A DNA stretch of 64,000 nucleotides. Origin: Bacteroidota bacterium (GTDB lineage: Bacteria; Bacteroidota; Bacteroidia; UKL13-3). Under the pieces are notes generated by a model. That model was given only the letters and a program-made list of their open reading frames with translations. It ran no database searches and was not told where the DNA came from. The position numbers and the translations under genes were made by a program. This document shows, piece by piece, positions 17,801 through 26,446 of this stretch (position 1 is its first letter; each line of letters starts with the position of its first letter). The stretch spans positions 594,594 to 658,593 of the forward strand of contig JAIYAT010000035.1 of assembly GCA_027488905.1 (NCBI GenBank), read 5' to 3'.

Positions 17801-20409
17801 CTAGCAATGGTCCTGATAGGTTTAGGTTCAAAAATGGAAATACAAATGTTATCAATACCACATTCTCAAATACAACAGGATGTAATCAAGCTTTCAGTGC
17901 TTCAGGGTTACCAGGCTCATTCCCTCCAAAATCTGGGGCATCCGGAATAAATCTACTTAATAGATGCCAACCAGGAGCAACAACTACAAAATATACTATA
18001 ACTAGAAGATTTAGACATACTTCAAGTGATTTAGCTTTATCATGGATAGGAGATTTAAGAGACCTCGTAGATAATTCAACAAAGTGTAATGAAAGCTGGT
18101 CAATTGACAACTTAAACATACAAATTCGCCGAGAAGGTGGAGGGTTATTATGGTCTACTGGTGATACAACACAAGATATAATCGTTACTCCTACTGATCC
18201 AAGCACAGTGTATTGGGTAAGAATACCAGTTGGTTCTTCCTTTTGTTATGATTCGGTAACAGTTTCAACAGTTGTTGGGGAACTACCTCATAACTTAATA
18301 ACTTCAGACACCGCTAGTATTTGCACATCGCTAGGATTCTTTCCAATTTCTGTAAGTAATAGATATGATTTTTACAATTGGAGCACTGGCGAAACAACCA
18401 ACCAAGGAACAGCCTATAATACGGGTTGGTACAAAGTTGTTGCAACATTAGTGCAAGGTTGTTTTGCAAGGGATAGTGTATATGTACCTTTCCACAAACT
18501 TGAAATTATCCCAACAGATACTTCAATTTGTTATGGTAATCCTTTAGAATTAAAGGTTGATTATAACAATGATTGCAGTCCATTTGGCGGACCTGCTTTG
18601 GTAAATTACATTGCAGGTGATAGCATCCCAGGATACAGTTATAAAGGAGAGTTTAAGGGAAGTCATTACTATGAGGCACTTACCCCAAGTTCATGGAGTG
18701 CTGCGGCTCAAAGTGCTTTAGCGGCTGGTGGTCATTTGGTAAACATCTTGGATGCCGAAGAACAAGGATATATTAGTGCAATGGTTTCTGAGAATGTATG
18801 GTTGGGATTGTATAGAAATGATGCTTTAGGGTATCATGCTTGGATGAATTGCGATACGCTTACCTACTCCAATTGGGCAATTTCAGAACCAATAGCTTCG
18901 CCTGATAATTACACCTTTATGTATGGAGCAGGTTGCACTGAAGCTCAAAAATGGAAAAGTCATGTGGATGATCCTTCAACCTTAATCGACCCATGTTTAA
19001 CTAATATCTATGGGTTAATGGAAATTAGACCTCTTACCTATGAATATAATTGGTATGATAATGCATTCAATATTATTTCCAACGACCCTACAGTTTTTGT
19101 AAACCCTACAAGTAATACAACCTATAGAGGTTTTCATAGACTTTTCCCTGGTGGTGCAGCCTGCAACTCTGGCGCATCTAATGTGAAAGTTATTAATGAG
19201 AACTTCAATATTCTCCAAGATAGTATCACTAGAATTGGATGCAATGGCGATACAGCCATGGTTGTTGCCGCTCCTGGTTTTTCAAACTATTTATGGGATA
19301 ATGGACAGACAACTCAAATTGCAGTTTACAGCGCAACAATTGGATGGGTTTATTGCTCTTATGATAATGGAATTTGCATATTTAGAGATAGTGTTTATTT
19401 ATATGTACCAGGGAAGTTGAATGCAACAAAAACTATTGTAGATATTGTTTGTAAAGGTGATAATAATGGAAAGGCTACAATTACAGCTTCGGGTGGCATA
19501 CCACCTTATCAATACACTTGGGTGTTAAGTGGTTCTACATTTCCAACAGATTCTAGTTTAATCCCAGGCACATACCCTTTCATCATCACAGACAGTTTGG
19601 GTTGTGTTTATGTAGACTCGGCAATAATTACAGAGCCAGCAATTGCCCTTTCACTTTCAAATATTGAGGTTAAAGGGGTAAGTTGTAGAGGAGATAGTAA
19701 TGCCATTTTAGCTCCTAGGATAATTGGAGGTGAAGGTCCATTTACTGGAATTTGGACTGGTTATACTGCTACCGATACCTTATTTAATGTGCCTGCTGGA
19801 ACTTATACCTATACGGTGACCGATGTTAGAGGTTGCACAAAAACGGCAAATATTAGTATCAGCCAACCTAATAGTTTGGTATTAAATGCATCAATTTTGA
19901 GCCAAATTTTCTGCCCTGAGGATTCAAATGGTACTGTATTTTTATCCGCACTTGGAGGAACCACACCTTATAGTTTCAGTTGGAATGGAAATGTATTGGG
20001 CTCTGATTCAGTAAAGGAAGTTTATAGAGGAGTGTTTATTGCCAAAGTTACTGACAAAAATGGCTGTACAAGCACCATCCAAGTAACAATGTCGCCATCT
20101 AATCCAGATGCAGAATTGTGTAACTTACTTGTTCCTTCAGGATTCTCGCCAAATGGAGATGGGCAAAATGATGGATTCTATATCAAAGGGCTTGAAGGTT
20201 ACCCAGACAACGAGCTAACCATTTTTAACCGTTGGGGAGAAACCGTATTCTCTGCAACAAATTATAAAAATGATTGGACTGGAAAACCAACAAGAAATTC
20301 TATTATTAGTACGGCAGATGGCTTGGTACCAAATGATACGTATTACTATGTTTTGGTAACAAAAGCCAATAACAAGACTTATTCAGGTTATGTTTATATC
20401 ACTAGGTAA
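14890..20409 (+). CDS. Giant type IX-secreted protein with FG-GAP, C-type lectin, SprB and CHU_C domains
   Basis: An 1839-residue exported surface or secreted protein. The signal peptide is at residues 1-20 (MVRKLLLLALLFASFKIGAQ). Seven FG-GAP/VCBS-like calcium-binding repeats of the DYNNDGFTDI type span about 40-400. An ASPIC/UnbV-like segment lies at about 410-500. Beta-sandwich linkers with WSTGE-type motifs follow. Two C-type-lectin-like domains at about 615-755 and 1250-1380 share the lead-in DCSPFG and the core LWIGL/VWLGL...WMNCDTL. A jelly-roll-like segment lies between them (about 900-1085). Three SprB-type repeats are at about 1515-1735. The final FSPNGDGQNDGF...LTIFNRWGETVF...YYYVLVTKANNKTYSGYVYITR is the gliding-type (CHU_C, type B) sorting domain. 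The next gene encodes a PorP/SprF protein, as expected for type B substrates. A role in adhesion or glycan binding is inference. Confidence 0.92.
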   Translation: MVRKLLLLALLFASFKIGAQSFVNEIATSGLPANGGEIMGVLDYNNDGFTDIIYGNSLTGQVQFYKNNAGLFADASVSTNFPTLGLTGNGNQAAIPFDYNGDGFVDILFATSGSTGGMRLLKNNCGSNFTDESITSQLPATLDIIGQYITDDPMILISDYDRDNDNDIVVCRKSATENSVSVYVNAGGIFSTRNDLVTSIPTASLPFIAFLDYDRDNDEDLLLVLSSNINNNSTISLYDNGSGSFTVQSSTGLTNSSSVGFATILDADNDGYDDILLGTKEVISPGPGNNGNRVFRNNGGNGTFTNVSLLYNTYQSSILGDNYQSNVFDYDNDGDLDVLWSVRSNSGGSNRPAFRVQTGLGVFSTNSSLDALSIAGNTRSKLVVFDYNNDGKMDVFGQTSTGNALMRNNHSAGNYLKVKPLTCSGQGLPIGSKVYVSSGGSGQFKSFNYNQTNTSTSSNGQELHFGLGSASIVDTVIVFYQNFANIVMLNNESVNQTLSITDGVCKLGEALVFSFPTDSITDCSGKGTIVSATAGFVNYKWSTGESTPDITVSSPGWYACEVENVSGCKAKDSIYVKFGFAYVLPIDTIICEGASVTINAYPRFDCSPFGAPSKVKKIIPEFIDAGEFNGHHYYLYTISGSWKDAAQTALINGGFLASINSVEEQNFIENNPALAGKNLWIGLHNENNDPFKWMNCDTLNYTNWQLSAGAPTPDPTDNYVFMRAETCPDGRQWKNTKILPPIGDPCESEIFGLIEFDDATNIEYIWSTGETGPTITVNPTGPLTAVVEIIQNGTTCYGSANISVINFSSIFSFDTLTECNSNSVLLQAQTGFSSYQWSTGAITDNILVFSGGWYKVTAVSSNGCIGSDSIFVILFNSSIKTPDTTVCAGVSVTLRGPTTPFSYLPEYSQDFQTLSYPNWNTNSSINYSGSRILGPFANDSITLNLTGLATHDSVLVTFDLFIHDTWEGDCSSNGPDRFRFKNGNTNVINTTFSNTTGCNQAFSASGLPGSFPPKSGASGINLLNRCQPGATTTKYTITRRFRHTSSDLALSWIGDLRDLVDNSTKCNESWSIDNLNIQIRREGGGLLWSTGDTTQDIIVTPTDPSTVYWVRIPVGSSFCYDSVTVSTVVGELPHNLITSDTASICTSLGFFPISVSNRYDFYNWSTGETTNQGTAYNTGWYKVVATLVQGCFARDSVYVPFHKLEIIPTDTSICYGNPLELKVDYNNDCSPFGGPALVNYIAGDSIPGYSYKGEFKGSHYYEALTPSSWSAAAQSALAAGGHLVNILDAEEQGYISAMVSENVWLGLYRNDALGYHAWMNCDTLTYSNWAISEPIASPDNYTFMYGAGCTEAQKWKSHVDDPSTLIDPCLTNIYGLMEIRPLTYEYNWYDNAFNIISNDPTVFVNPTSNTTYRGFHRLFPGGAACNSGASNVKVINENFNILQDSITRIGCNGDTAMVVAAPGFSNYLWDNGQTTQIAVYSATIGWVYCSYDNGICIFRDSVYLYVPGKLNATKTIVDIVCKGDNNGKATITASGGIPPYQYTWVLSGSTFPTDSSLIPGTYPFIITDSLGCVYVDSAIITEPAIALSLSNIEVKGVSCRGDSNAILAPRIIGGEGPFTGIWTGYTATDTLFNVPAGTYTYTVTDVRGCTKTANISISQPNSLVLNASILSQIFCPEDSNGTVFLSALGGTTPYSFSWNGNVLGSDSVKEVYRGVFIAKVTDKNGCTSTIQVTMSPSNPDAELCNLLVPSGFSPNGDGQNDGFYIKGLEGYPDNELTIFNRWGETVFSATNYKNDWTGKPTRNSIISTADGLVPNDTYYYVLVTKANNKTYSGYVYITR

Positions 20410-20420
20410 AAAGACAAACA

Positions 20421-21374
20421 ATGAACGTGTTTAAAAAGATATTATATATTGCCTTTCTTACAATTTCAGTTAAGGCAAGCGGACAGCTTTCATATGGTAA
20501 TGAGCAATTTTTGTTCAATCCAGTGCTTATTAATCCTTCTTTAGCTGGCTTACACAATGGGCAGGCGCAATTAGGTTATGATGCTAGATGGGTTGGAGTT
20601 GATGGGGCTCCAAGAACTTCTTTCTTAAGATTTGATAAAATGTTTAATGGAAATACAGGTTGGGATATAGCAGTAATTTCGGATCGTGTTGGCCCAATCA
20701 GTAGCATTAGCGTTTCCAATGCATTTGCTTATCATTTAAGAATTACTGAAAATACAAATTTGTCATTTGGACTTAGACATCATCTTACCCAGAATTATTT
20801 TAACATAAATCCTCAGTTGTTGATTGACCAAAATGACCCATTGCTACTATCAGAGCAAACAGGCGTTCCAGTTAACAATTTTGATGCCTCTTTGGCCTTT
20901 ATGAATACTTCTAAATTTATGATAGGCTTTAGTTATCGTAATTTAATTCCTCAACCAAGGTTTAGAAATACAAGTAGCACCTTACCAAGCCCAATTCAAC
21001 ATTCAATTATTAGCGTTAATGGTTGGTTCAACCAAGATTTTGATGGATTTGCTATAGAAGCATTTGGTAATTTCTCTGCAAGTCCTAATTTGCCTACCAC
21101 CATACAAATTGGCGCATTAGGTTCGGTTCAAGGTAAATTTGGCGCTGGATTAAATTTCAGTCCGGGTAATTTTGTAGGTATTCTTGCTTATGTAAGGGCA
21201 ACAGAAAGAATTAATGTTTTTTATAATTATAATTTACCTATTTCTGATATCGCAAAAGTTAGTAAACAATCACATGGAGTAGGCATTGGATTTAGAGTTG
21301 GGAAAGAGACTTTAAAAGCAGGAACCTTCTTTATTCAACCAACAAACGAGAGTACAACTAATAGATTATTCTAA
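20421..21374 (+). CDS. Type IX secretion PorP/SprF family outer-membrane protein
   Basis: A 317-residue outer-membrane beta-barrel protein with a signal peptide (about 20 residues, ending near ASGQ). The start of the mature part, LSYGNEQFLFNPVLINPSLAGLHNGQ, followed by YDARWVGVDGAPRTSFLRFD, is the hallmark of the PorP/SprF family. Members coupled to a CHU_C-bearing partner are needed for its secretion or surface attachment. It starts 12 bp after the giant protein, so the pair is almost certainly one operon. Confidence 0.92.
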   Translation: MNVFKKILYIAFLTISVKASGQLSYGNEQFLFNPVLINPSLAGLHNGQAQLGYDARWVGVDGAPRTSFLRFDKMFNGNTGWDIAVISDRVGPISSISVSNAFAYHLRITENTNLSFGLRHHLTQNYFNINPQLLIDQNDPLLLSEQTGVPVNNFDASLAFMNTSKFMIGFSYRNLIPQPRFRNTSSTLPSPIQHSIISVNGWFNQDFDGFAIEAFGNFSASPNLPTTIQIGALGSVQGKFGAGLNFSPGNFVGILAYVRATERINVFYNYNLPISDIAKVSKQSHGVGIGFRVGKETLKAGTFFIQPTNESTTNRLF

Positions 21375-21401
21375 AAAGGGGGTATCTTTGCCCACCTTTT
21401 T
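21373..21401 (+). terminator. Terminator-like hairpin containing a -7 promoter box
   Basis: AAAAAGGGGG (21373-21382) and CCCACCTTTTT (21391-21401) form a stem with one bulge and a T tract directly after the PorP/SprF gene. The loop is TATCTTTG (21383-21390), a perfect TAnnTTTG promoter -7 box for the ABC-F gene that starts at 21402. The fold and the box are both read by eye. Confidence 0.5.
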
Positions 21402-23333
21402 ATGATTGCACTAACAAATATTGGCTTCGAATTTGGAGGCCGTTTTCTCTATCGGAATGCGAATTGGCACATTAAACCTAATGAACGTATTGGGCTTATT
21501 GGTCTTAATGGTACTGGAAAATCAACACTTTTAAGGATTATCAGTGGAGAGTATACCTTAACAGAAGGTACCATGTCTAAGCCAAGGGATTTAACCATTG
21601 GCTTTTTGAACCAAGACCAATTAAGTTTCGATACAGATGATAGTATTTTAGAAGTTGCCTTAACAGCATTTTCAAGACAACTAGCTTTAGAAAAAGAGAT
21701 AAATGAAGTTATTGTAAAGTTAGAAACAGACCATAGCGATGAAGTAATTCAGCGTTTGAGCGACTTGCAAGAAGAATTTGACAGGTTAGATGGTTATGAT
21801 ATTCACCACAAAACAGAAAAGGTTTTAGAAGGTCTTGGGTTTACAACGCAACAATTGGCTCAACCCTTTAAAAAATTCTCTGGGGGCTGGAGGATGCGCG
21901 TTCTTCTTGCAAAAATGTTATTACAGGAGCCTAATTTGCTAATGTTAGATGAACCTACCAATCACTTGGATTTGCCAAGTATCATTTGGCTAGAGGAATA
22001 CTTAAGGTCGTATCAAGGAACTGTGATAGTTGTGAGTCATGATAGGTATTTCTTAGACAAAATGGTGAGTAAGATTGTAGAGGTTAGCATGCAAAAGATA
22101 TTTGAATATCCTGGCAACTACAGTTTTTATCTTGAATCAAAGCAAGAACGCATGGATTTGCAGCAGCGTTCTTATGACAATCAACAGCAGTTTTTTAAAG
22201 AACAGGAGAAATTAATCAATAGGTTCAAGGCTAAAGCTAGTAAAGCAACTATGGCGCAAAGTCGTATGAAAATGCTTGAACGTGTTGAAAAGATTGAAGC
22301 TCCAGAAGACGACAATAGAGAGATAAACATTCAATTTAGGGTTGGCGTAACACCAGGTAGAATGTTAGCAGAATTTAAAGATGTTAGCAAAGCTTATCCA
22401 GATGTTCCTATTTTAAACAAGTCGGAAGGAAGAATTGAACGCGGTGATAAAATTGCACTAATTGGTGCAAATGGAAAAGGAAAATCAACAGTCTTAAGGA
22501 TGTTGGCTGGTGCCGAAAATTTTGAAGGAACCATTATTCCTGGGCATAATGTTAGGCAGGCTTTTTATGCTCAGCATCAATTAGAATCTTTAGGCTTAGG
22601 TAACGAAATCTTACAAGAACTTCAAAACTTTGCCCAAGATAGAAGTGACACTGAATTGCGAACTGTTTTAGGCTGCTTTCTATTTGCAGGAGACGAAGTG
22701 TTCAAAAAAATAAAGGTGTTAAGTGGTGGTGAAAAGGCGCGTGTGGCATTAGCTAAGACACTTTTAACAGAGGCAAATTTTTTAATTTTGGATGAACCTA
22801 CCAATCACTTGGACATGCGCAGCATCAATTTGCTCATTCAGTCTTTACAAGGGTATGAAGGTTCTTTTTTGGTTGTAAGTCATGACCGATTTTTTGTATC
22901 TCAAGTAGCCAATAAAATTTGGTGGATAGAAAATGAGCAAATAAAGGAATACCCTGGAAGTTATGAAGAATATGAATATTGGAGAATTAAGAAAGAGGAA
23001 GAAGACAAATTAAAAAAATCTCAAGAGCCAGCAAAGCCAAAAGCTTCGGTTCAAGCGGTTATGGCTGAACCAAAAGAAGATAAAGCAAAAGCAAAGGTTA
23101 GCAATAATTACATTCAGAATCTTAGAAAACAATTGGATGACTACGAGGCAAAAGCCAAAACCATACAGGCTAAAATCAAAGAAATTGAAAATGCATTTTC
23201 ACTTCCAGAAAATAGCAGTGATGCTAAAATGAAGGATTTAAATAACTTTTATGAAGCAGAAAAAAAGGCTTTAAAACATTTAGAAAAAGAGATGGAAGTA
23301 ATATTGGAAGAATTAATTGTTTTAGAAGATTAA
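21402..23333 (+). CDS. ABC-F family ATPase (Uup/YdiF-like)
   Basis: A 643-residue soluble protein with two ABC ATPase domains and no membrane segment. ABC-F proteins act on ribosomes or translation. Domain 1 has Walker A GLNGTGKST (about 35-43), signature FSGGWRMRVLLAKMLL and Walker B LLMLDEPTNHLD. Domain 2 has GANGKGKST, LSGGEKARVALAKTLL and FLILDEPTNHLD. The inter-domain linker (about 230-310) is the charged helical ABC-F arm. The C-terminal 85 residues form a Lys/Glu-rich coiled coil, which favours the Uup/YdiF subgroup over EttA. The ATG lies immediately after the hairpin at 21373-21401, so any leader from that promoter would be very short. Confidence 0.92.
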   Translation: MIALTNIGFEFGGRFLYRNANWHIKPNERIGLIGLNGTGKSTLLRIISGEYTLTEGTMSKPRDLTIGFLNQDQLSFDTDDSILEVALTAFSRQLALEKEINEVIVKLETDHSDEVIQRLSDLQEEFDRLDGYDIHHKTEKVLEGLGFTTQQLAQPFKKFSGGWRMRVLLAKMLLQEPNLLMLDEPTNHLDLPSIIWLEEYLRSYQGTVIVVSHDRYFLDKMVSKIVEVSMQKIFEYPGNYSFYLESKQERMDLQQRSYDNQQQFFKEQEKLINRFKAKASKATMAQSRMKMLERVEKIEAPEDDNREINIQFRVGVTPGRMLAEFKDVSKAYPDVPILNKSEGRIERGDKIALIGANGKGKSTVLRMLAGAENFEGTIIPGHNVRQAFYAQHQLESLGLGNEILQELQNFAQDRSDTELRTVLGCFLFAGDEVFKKIKVLSGGEKARVALAKTLLTEANFLILDEPTNHLDMRSINLLIQSLQGYEGSFLVVSHDRFFVSQVANKIWWIENEQIKEYPGSYEEYEYWRIKKEEEDKLKKSQEPAKPKASVQAVMAEPKEDKAKAKVSNNYIQNLRKQLDDYEAKAKTIQAKIKEIENAFSLPENSSDAKMKDLNNFYEAEKKALKHLEKEMEVILEELIVLED

Positions 23334-23365
23334 CCCTTAATAGAAATTGCTTTTTTAGAAATTTC

Positions 23366-23441
23366 GGTTTGAACCTAAACTCTTCAGCAAAAAAAGGCTG
23401 CTCAAAATTAATTGAGCAGCCTTTTTCATTTGGTTCAAACC
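23366..23441. repeat. Inverted pair of the interspersed palindrome flanking a terminator
   Basis: TTTCGGTTTGAACC (motif at 23366-23375) and GGTTCAAACCGAAA (motif at 23432-23441) are reverse complements over 14 bp. They enclose the bidirectional terminator between the convergent abc-F and htpG genes, so the region could fold as nested stems. Confidence 0.7.
23391..23426. terminator. Bidirectional rho-independent terminator
   Basis: AAAAAGGCTGCTCAA (23391-23405) pairs perfectly with TTGAGCAGCCTTTTT (23412-23426) around a 6-base loop, giving a 15-bp stem with A and T tracts on both sides. It sits between the converging abc-F and htpG genes and can serve both. Confidence 0.92.
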
Positions 23442-23445
23442 GAAA

Positions 23446-25254
23446 CTATAATTGACCCATGTTTCTATTGATGAAAGCTGTTAGCTCTTCGCCATGTAAC
23501 AAGTTTTGGGACAAACGCGCCAAATCAAACGCTTGCTTCATGGTTTGCATTTTTGCATCCCCTTCAGACATTTTGCTAAGTTTAACACTTAAATTATGGT
23601 TGGTATTTATTACAACTCTATAAGTATCTGGTAGGTTTCCAAACATACTCATGCCTTGCATTTTCTGCATTTCTTTCATCCTTCTCTCCCACTCTGGCGT
23701 GATTAAAGTTAGGAATTGATCATCTGGCGCAAGTGCTTCTGTTTCGAAAACAAATTGTCCTGCGTTTCCAAAGCTATTTACAAAACCATCTTTAATGGCG
23801 GTTTGGTCTGCATCATTTAATACACTTTCTTTCTTAACATCTTTGTCAATCAATTTATCGATGCTTTCGCTATCCACACGTTTCCAAACTACACCTTCCC
23901 ATTTGTGTTCGATGTTAGAAATAAAATGATTATCAAGCACACCATCCATTTTTAGCACATCATACCCTCTTTTCTCAATGGTCTGAATAAAACTGTCGTG
24001 TGCTTTTAGGTCGTTTGAATATAAGAATACAACCTTACTGTCTTTGTCGGTTTGGCTTGGGGCAATTTTCTCTTTGTATTCGTCTATGGTAAAAGGGTCA
24101 TTGGCTTTATTTAACAGCAAACAGAACTTTTTGCCGCGCTCAAAAAACTTCTCGTCGCTGATCATTCCGTATTTTACGAAAGTACCAATGCTCTCCCACT
24201 TATTATTGAATTCGGTTCGATCCGATTTAAAAATCTCTTCTAGTTTATCAGCAACTTTCTTAGAAATATGGCTATTGATTTTTTTAACATTTGCATCACT
24301 TTGCAAATAGCTGCGACTAACATTTAAAGGAATATCTGGAGAATCAATTACACCATGCAATAACATTAAAAATTCAGGAACTATGTCTTGAACGCTATCC
24401 GTTACAAAGACCTGGTTGCTAAAAAGTTGAATCTTATTACGTGTAACTTCGAATTCGTTTTTAATTTTAGGGAAGTAGAGAATACCTGTTAATTTAAATG
24501 GATAATCTACATTTAGATGAATCCAGAATAATGGTGTTTCACTAAAAGGGTAAAGTTCTTTGTAGAAGTTTTCATAATCTTCTTTGGTACAATCGGCAGG
24601 CGCTTTTGTCCAAAGAGGGGTTGGATTATTAAGAACTTTTTCTTCGAATTCGATTTCTACAGGAAGGAATTTACAATATTTTTCGAGGATGTTTCTAATT
24701 CGAGCATCTTCATTAAATTCTAAAGAATCGTCGGCTAGGTGAAGAATAATTTCTGTTCCTCTATCTTCTTTTTCTGCTGCTGAAATTTCGAAACTAGTGC
24801 TACCATCGCAGCTCCATTTAACGGCCTCAGCGCCTTCTTTATAGGAGCGCGTAATAAGTTCTACCTTGCTTGCTACCATAAACGCAGAGTAAAAACCTAA
24901 TCCAAAATGCCCAATTACTTGAGCTCCTTTGTCTTTGTATTTATCTAAAAATTCTTCTGCGCTAGAAAAGGCTAATTGATTGATATATTTATTAACCTCT
25001 TCTTCTGTCATTCCAATTCCTCTATCAATAATGTGTAAGGTTTTGGTGTCTTTATCTAGTTTAACTTTTATTTTTAAATCACCTAACTCCCCTTTTGCCT
25101 CGCTGGTAGCTGCCAAAGTTTTGAGTTTTTGTGTGGCATCCACTGCATTACTTACCAATTCTCTTAAAAAAATCTCATGGTCGCTATAGAGAAACTTCTT
25201 AATAATAGGAAAAATGTTCTCTGTGTGAACACTGATATTGCCTTTCATTGCCAT
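23446..25254 (-). CDS. htpG: Molecular chaperone HtpG (Hsp90)
   Basis: A 602-residue cytosolic Hsp90 chaperone. The GHKL ATP-binding domain shows FLRELVSNAVDATQKL, IIDRGIGMTEEEV and GHFGLGFYSAFMVA. The middle domain has LYFPKIKNEFEV and SPDIPLNVSRSYLQSD, and the C-terminal dimerisation domain contains LARLSQNLLHGEELTAF. The length is close to that of other bacterial HtpG proteins. I keep the ATG at 25254 (MAMKGNISVHTENIF), though the Met two codons later is equally possible. Termination is by the hairpin at 23391-23426. Confidence 0.97.
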   Translation of the reverse strand: MAMKGNISVHTENIFPIIKKFLYSDHEIFLRELVSNAVDATQKLKTLAATSEAKGELGDLKIKVKLDKDTKTLHIIDRGIGMTEEEVNKYINQLAFSSAEEFLDKYKDKGAQVIGHFGLGFYSAFMVASKVELITRSYKEGAEAVKWSCDGSTSFEISAAEKEDRGTEIILHLADDSLEFNEDARIRNILEKYCKFLPVEIEFEEKVLNNPTPLWTKAPADCTKEDYENFYKELYPFSETPLFWIHLNVDYPFKLTGILYFPKIKNEFEVTRNKIQLFSNQVFVTDSVQDIVPEFLMLLHGVIDSPDIPLNVSRSYLQSDANVKKINSHISKKVADKLEEIFKSDRTEFNNKWESIGTFVKYGMISDEKFFERGKKFCLLLNKANDPFTIDEYKEKIAPSQTDKDSKVVFLYSNDLKAHDSFIQTIEKRGYDVLKMDGVLDNHFISNIEHKWEGVVWKRVDSESIDKLIDKDVKKESVLNDADQTAIKDGFVNSFGNAGQFVFETEALAPDDQFLTLITPEWERRMKEMQKMQGMSMFGNLPDTYRVVINTNHNLSVKLSKMSEGDAKMQTMKQAFDLARLSQNLLHGEELTAFINRNMGQL

Positions 25255-25382
25255 ATAAATATAGTTTTAATGTTTGCCCATGAAAGTCAAAATTTGTTCC
25301 AAGCCCATTGAATGCTGTCAAATTGTCTAGTAGCAAAGTTTAAACAATGGCAATTTAGCAAGTAGATTTCCGTTGAAAAGCA

Positions 25383-25390
25383 TATTTTTG
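25383..25390 (+). promoter_or_regulatory. -7-like box TATTTTTG upstream of porQ
   Basis: An exact TAnnTTTG match lies 6 bp before the porQ ATG at 25397. The very short spacing would give a leaderless or near-leaderless transcript, and no good -33 TTTG is seen at the expected distance, so it may be fortuitous. Confidence 0.25.
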
Positions 25391-25396
25391 AACACC

Positions 25397-26446
25397 ATGA
25401 AAGGAAGCATTTCGTTTTTCTTATTATTAATAATTGGATTTGTAGCAGAAGCACAAATTGGAGGAAATAGTACGTATCAATTTCTAACCGTCTCGCCAAA
25501 TGCCAGAATCAATGGATTAGGAGGCTACGCAATAGCCACACCAGATGCAGATTTACATTTGAGCGGACAAAATCCGGCCCTTCTTAGAAAAGAAAATGAT
25601 AGGCAAGTTGGATTTAGTTACCTTAATTATTTCAACGACATAGGTGCAGGGGAATTTAGAATTGCCAAACATTTTGACAGCATAGAAACCACATTTGCGG
25701 CAGGTGTGCAATACATAACGTATGGTAATTTTACGAGAACAGCACCAGATGGACAAGAACTAGGAACCTTTAGTGCTGGAGAATACAATTATCATGTGAG
25801 TGCCGCTAGAAAATATGAGCAGTTTAGTTATGGTACTACTTTAAAATTTATCTATTCGAACCTAGATGTTTACTCTTCAATGGGTTTTGCAATAGATTTA
25901 GGTGGCACCTGGAAAAGCGAGAATGAATTGACAACGGTTTCCGCAGTAATAAGCAACATAGGCGCTCAATTTAAAACCTATACCCAAGACAATCGCGAGG
26001 AAATACCTAATAATTTTCAATTAGGAATAACAAAGAAGTTTGCCCATGCGCCATTTAGGTTTGGAATTGTGGCCCATAACTTACAAAAACCAGGGAAGCT
26101 ACTTTATAATATTCAAGACAGAAACATAATTAGTTTAGAAACAGGCGAACCCATAGAAGACGAATTTACTGTTTTTCAAAAAGCGATGGCGCATATGGTT
26201 TTTAGTACGGAGTTGTTGTTGGGCAAGTCTTTGAATTTTAGATTTGGATATAATATGTTACGTAAGCGAGAAATGGAACTGACTCAAGCCAGAAGCTCAG
26301 GAGGCTTTACCTGGGGATTTGGATTAAGAATCAGTAAGTTTCATTTTTCGTATGGATTTGGCGGATTTATACCTGGAAGAAACTCAAACTCTTTTAGTGT
26401 AATTACCAACTTACACGATTTTAAAAAAGGTAAATCAAAGCGGTGA
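25397..26446 (+). CDS. porQ: Type IX secretion system protein PorQ
   Basis: A 349-residue outer-membrane protein. The ATG at 25397 gives a signal peptide (MKGSISFFLLLIIGFVAEAQ); a TTG at 25373 is in frame but would lengthen the leader. The mature start IGGNSTYQFLTVSPNARINGLGGYAIA, then HLSGQNPALL and QVGFSYLNYFNDIGAGE, is characteristic of PorQ, which with PorU, PorV and PorZ forms the type IX attachment complex that processes secreted CTD proteins. Its stop overlaps the start of cmk (GTGA), so the two are translationally coupled. Confidence 0.9.
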   Translation: MKGSISFFLLLIIGFVAEAQIGGNSTYQFLTVSPNARINGLGGYAIATPDADLHLSGQNPALLRKENDRQVGFSYLNYFNDIGAGEFRIAKHFDSIETTFAAGVQYITYGNFTRTAPDGQELGTFSAGEYNYHVSAARKYEQFSYGTTLKFIYSNLDVYSSMGFAIDLGGTWKSENELTTVSAVISNIGAQFKTYTQDNREEIPNNFQLGITKKFAHAPFRFGIVAHNLQKPGKLLYNIQDRNIISLETGEPIEDEFTVFQKAMAHMVFSTELLLGKSLNFRFGYNMLRKREMELTQARSSGGFTWGFGLRISKFHFSYGFGGFIPGRNSNSFSVITNLHDFKKGKSKR

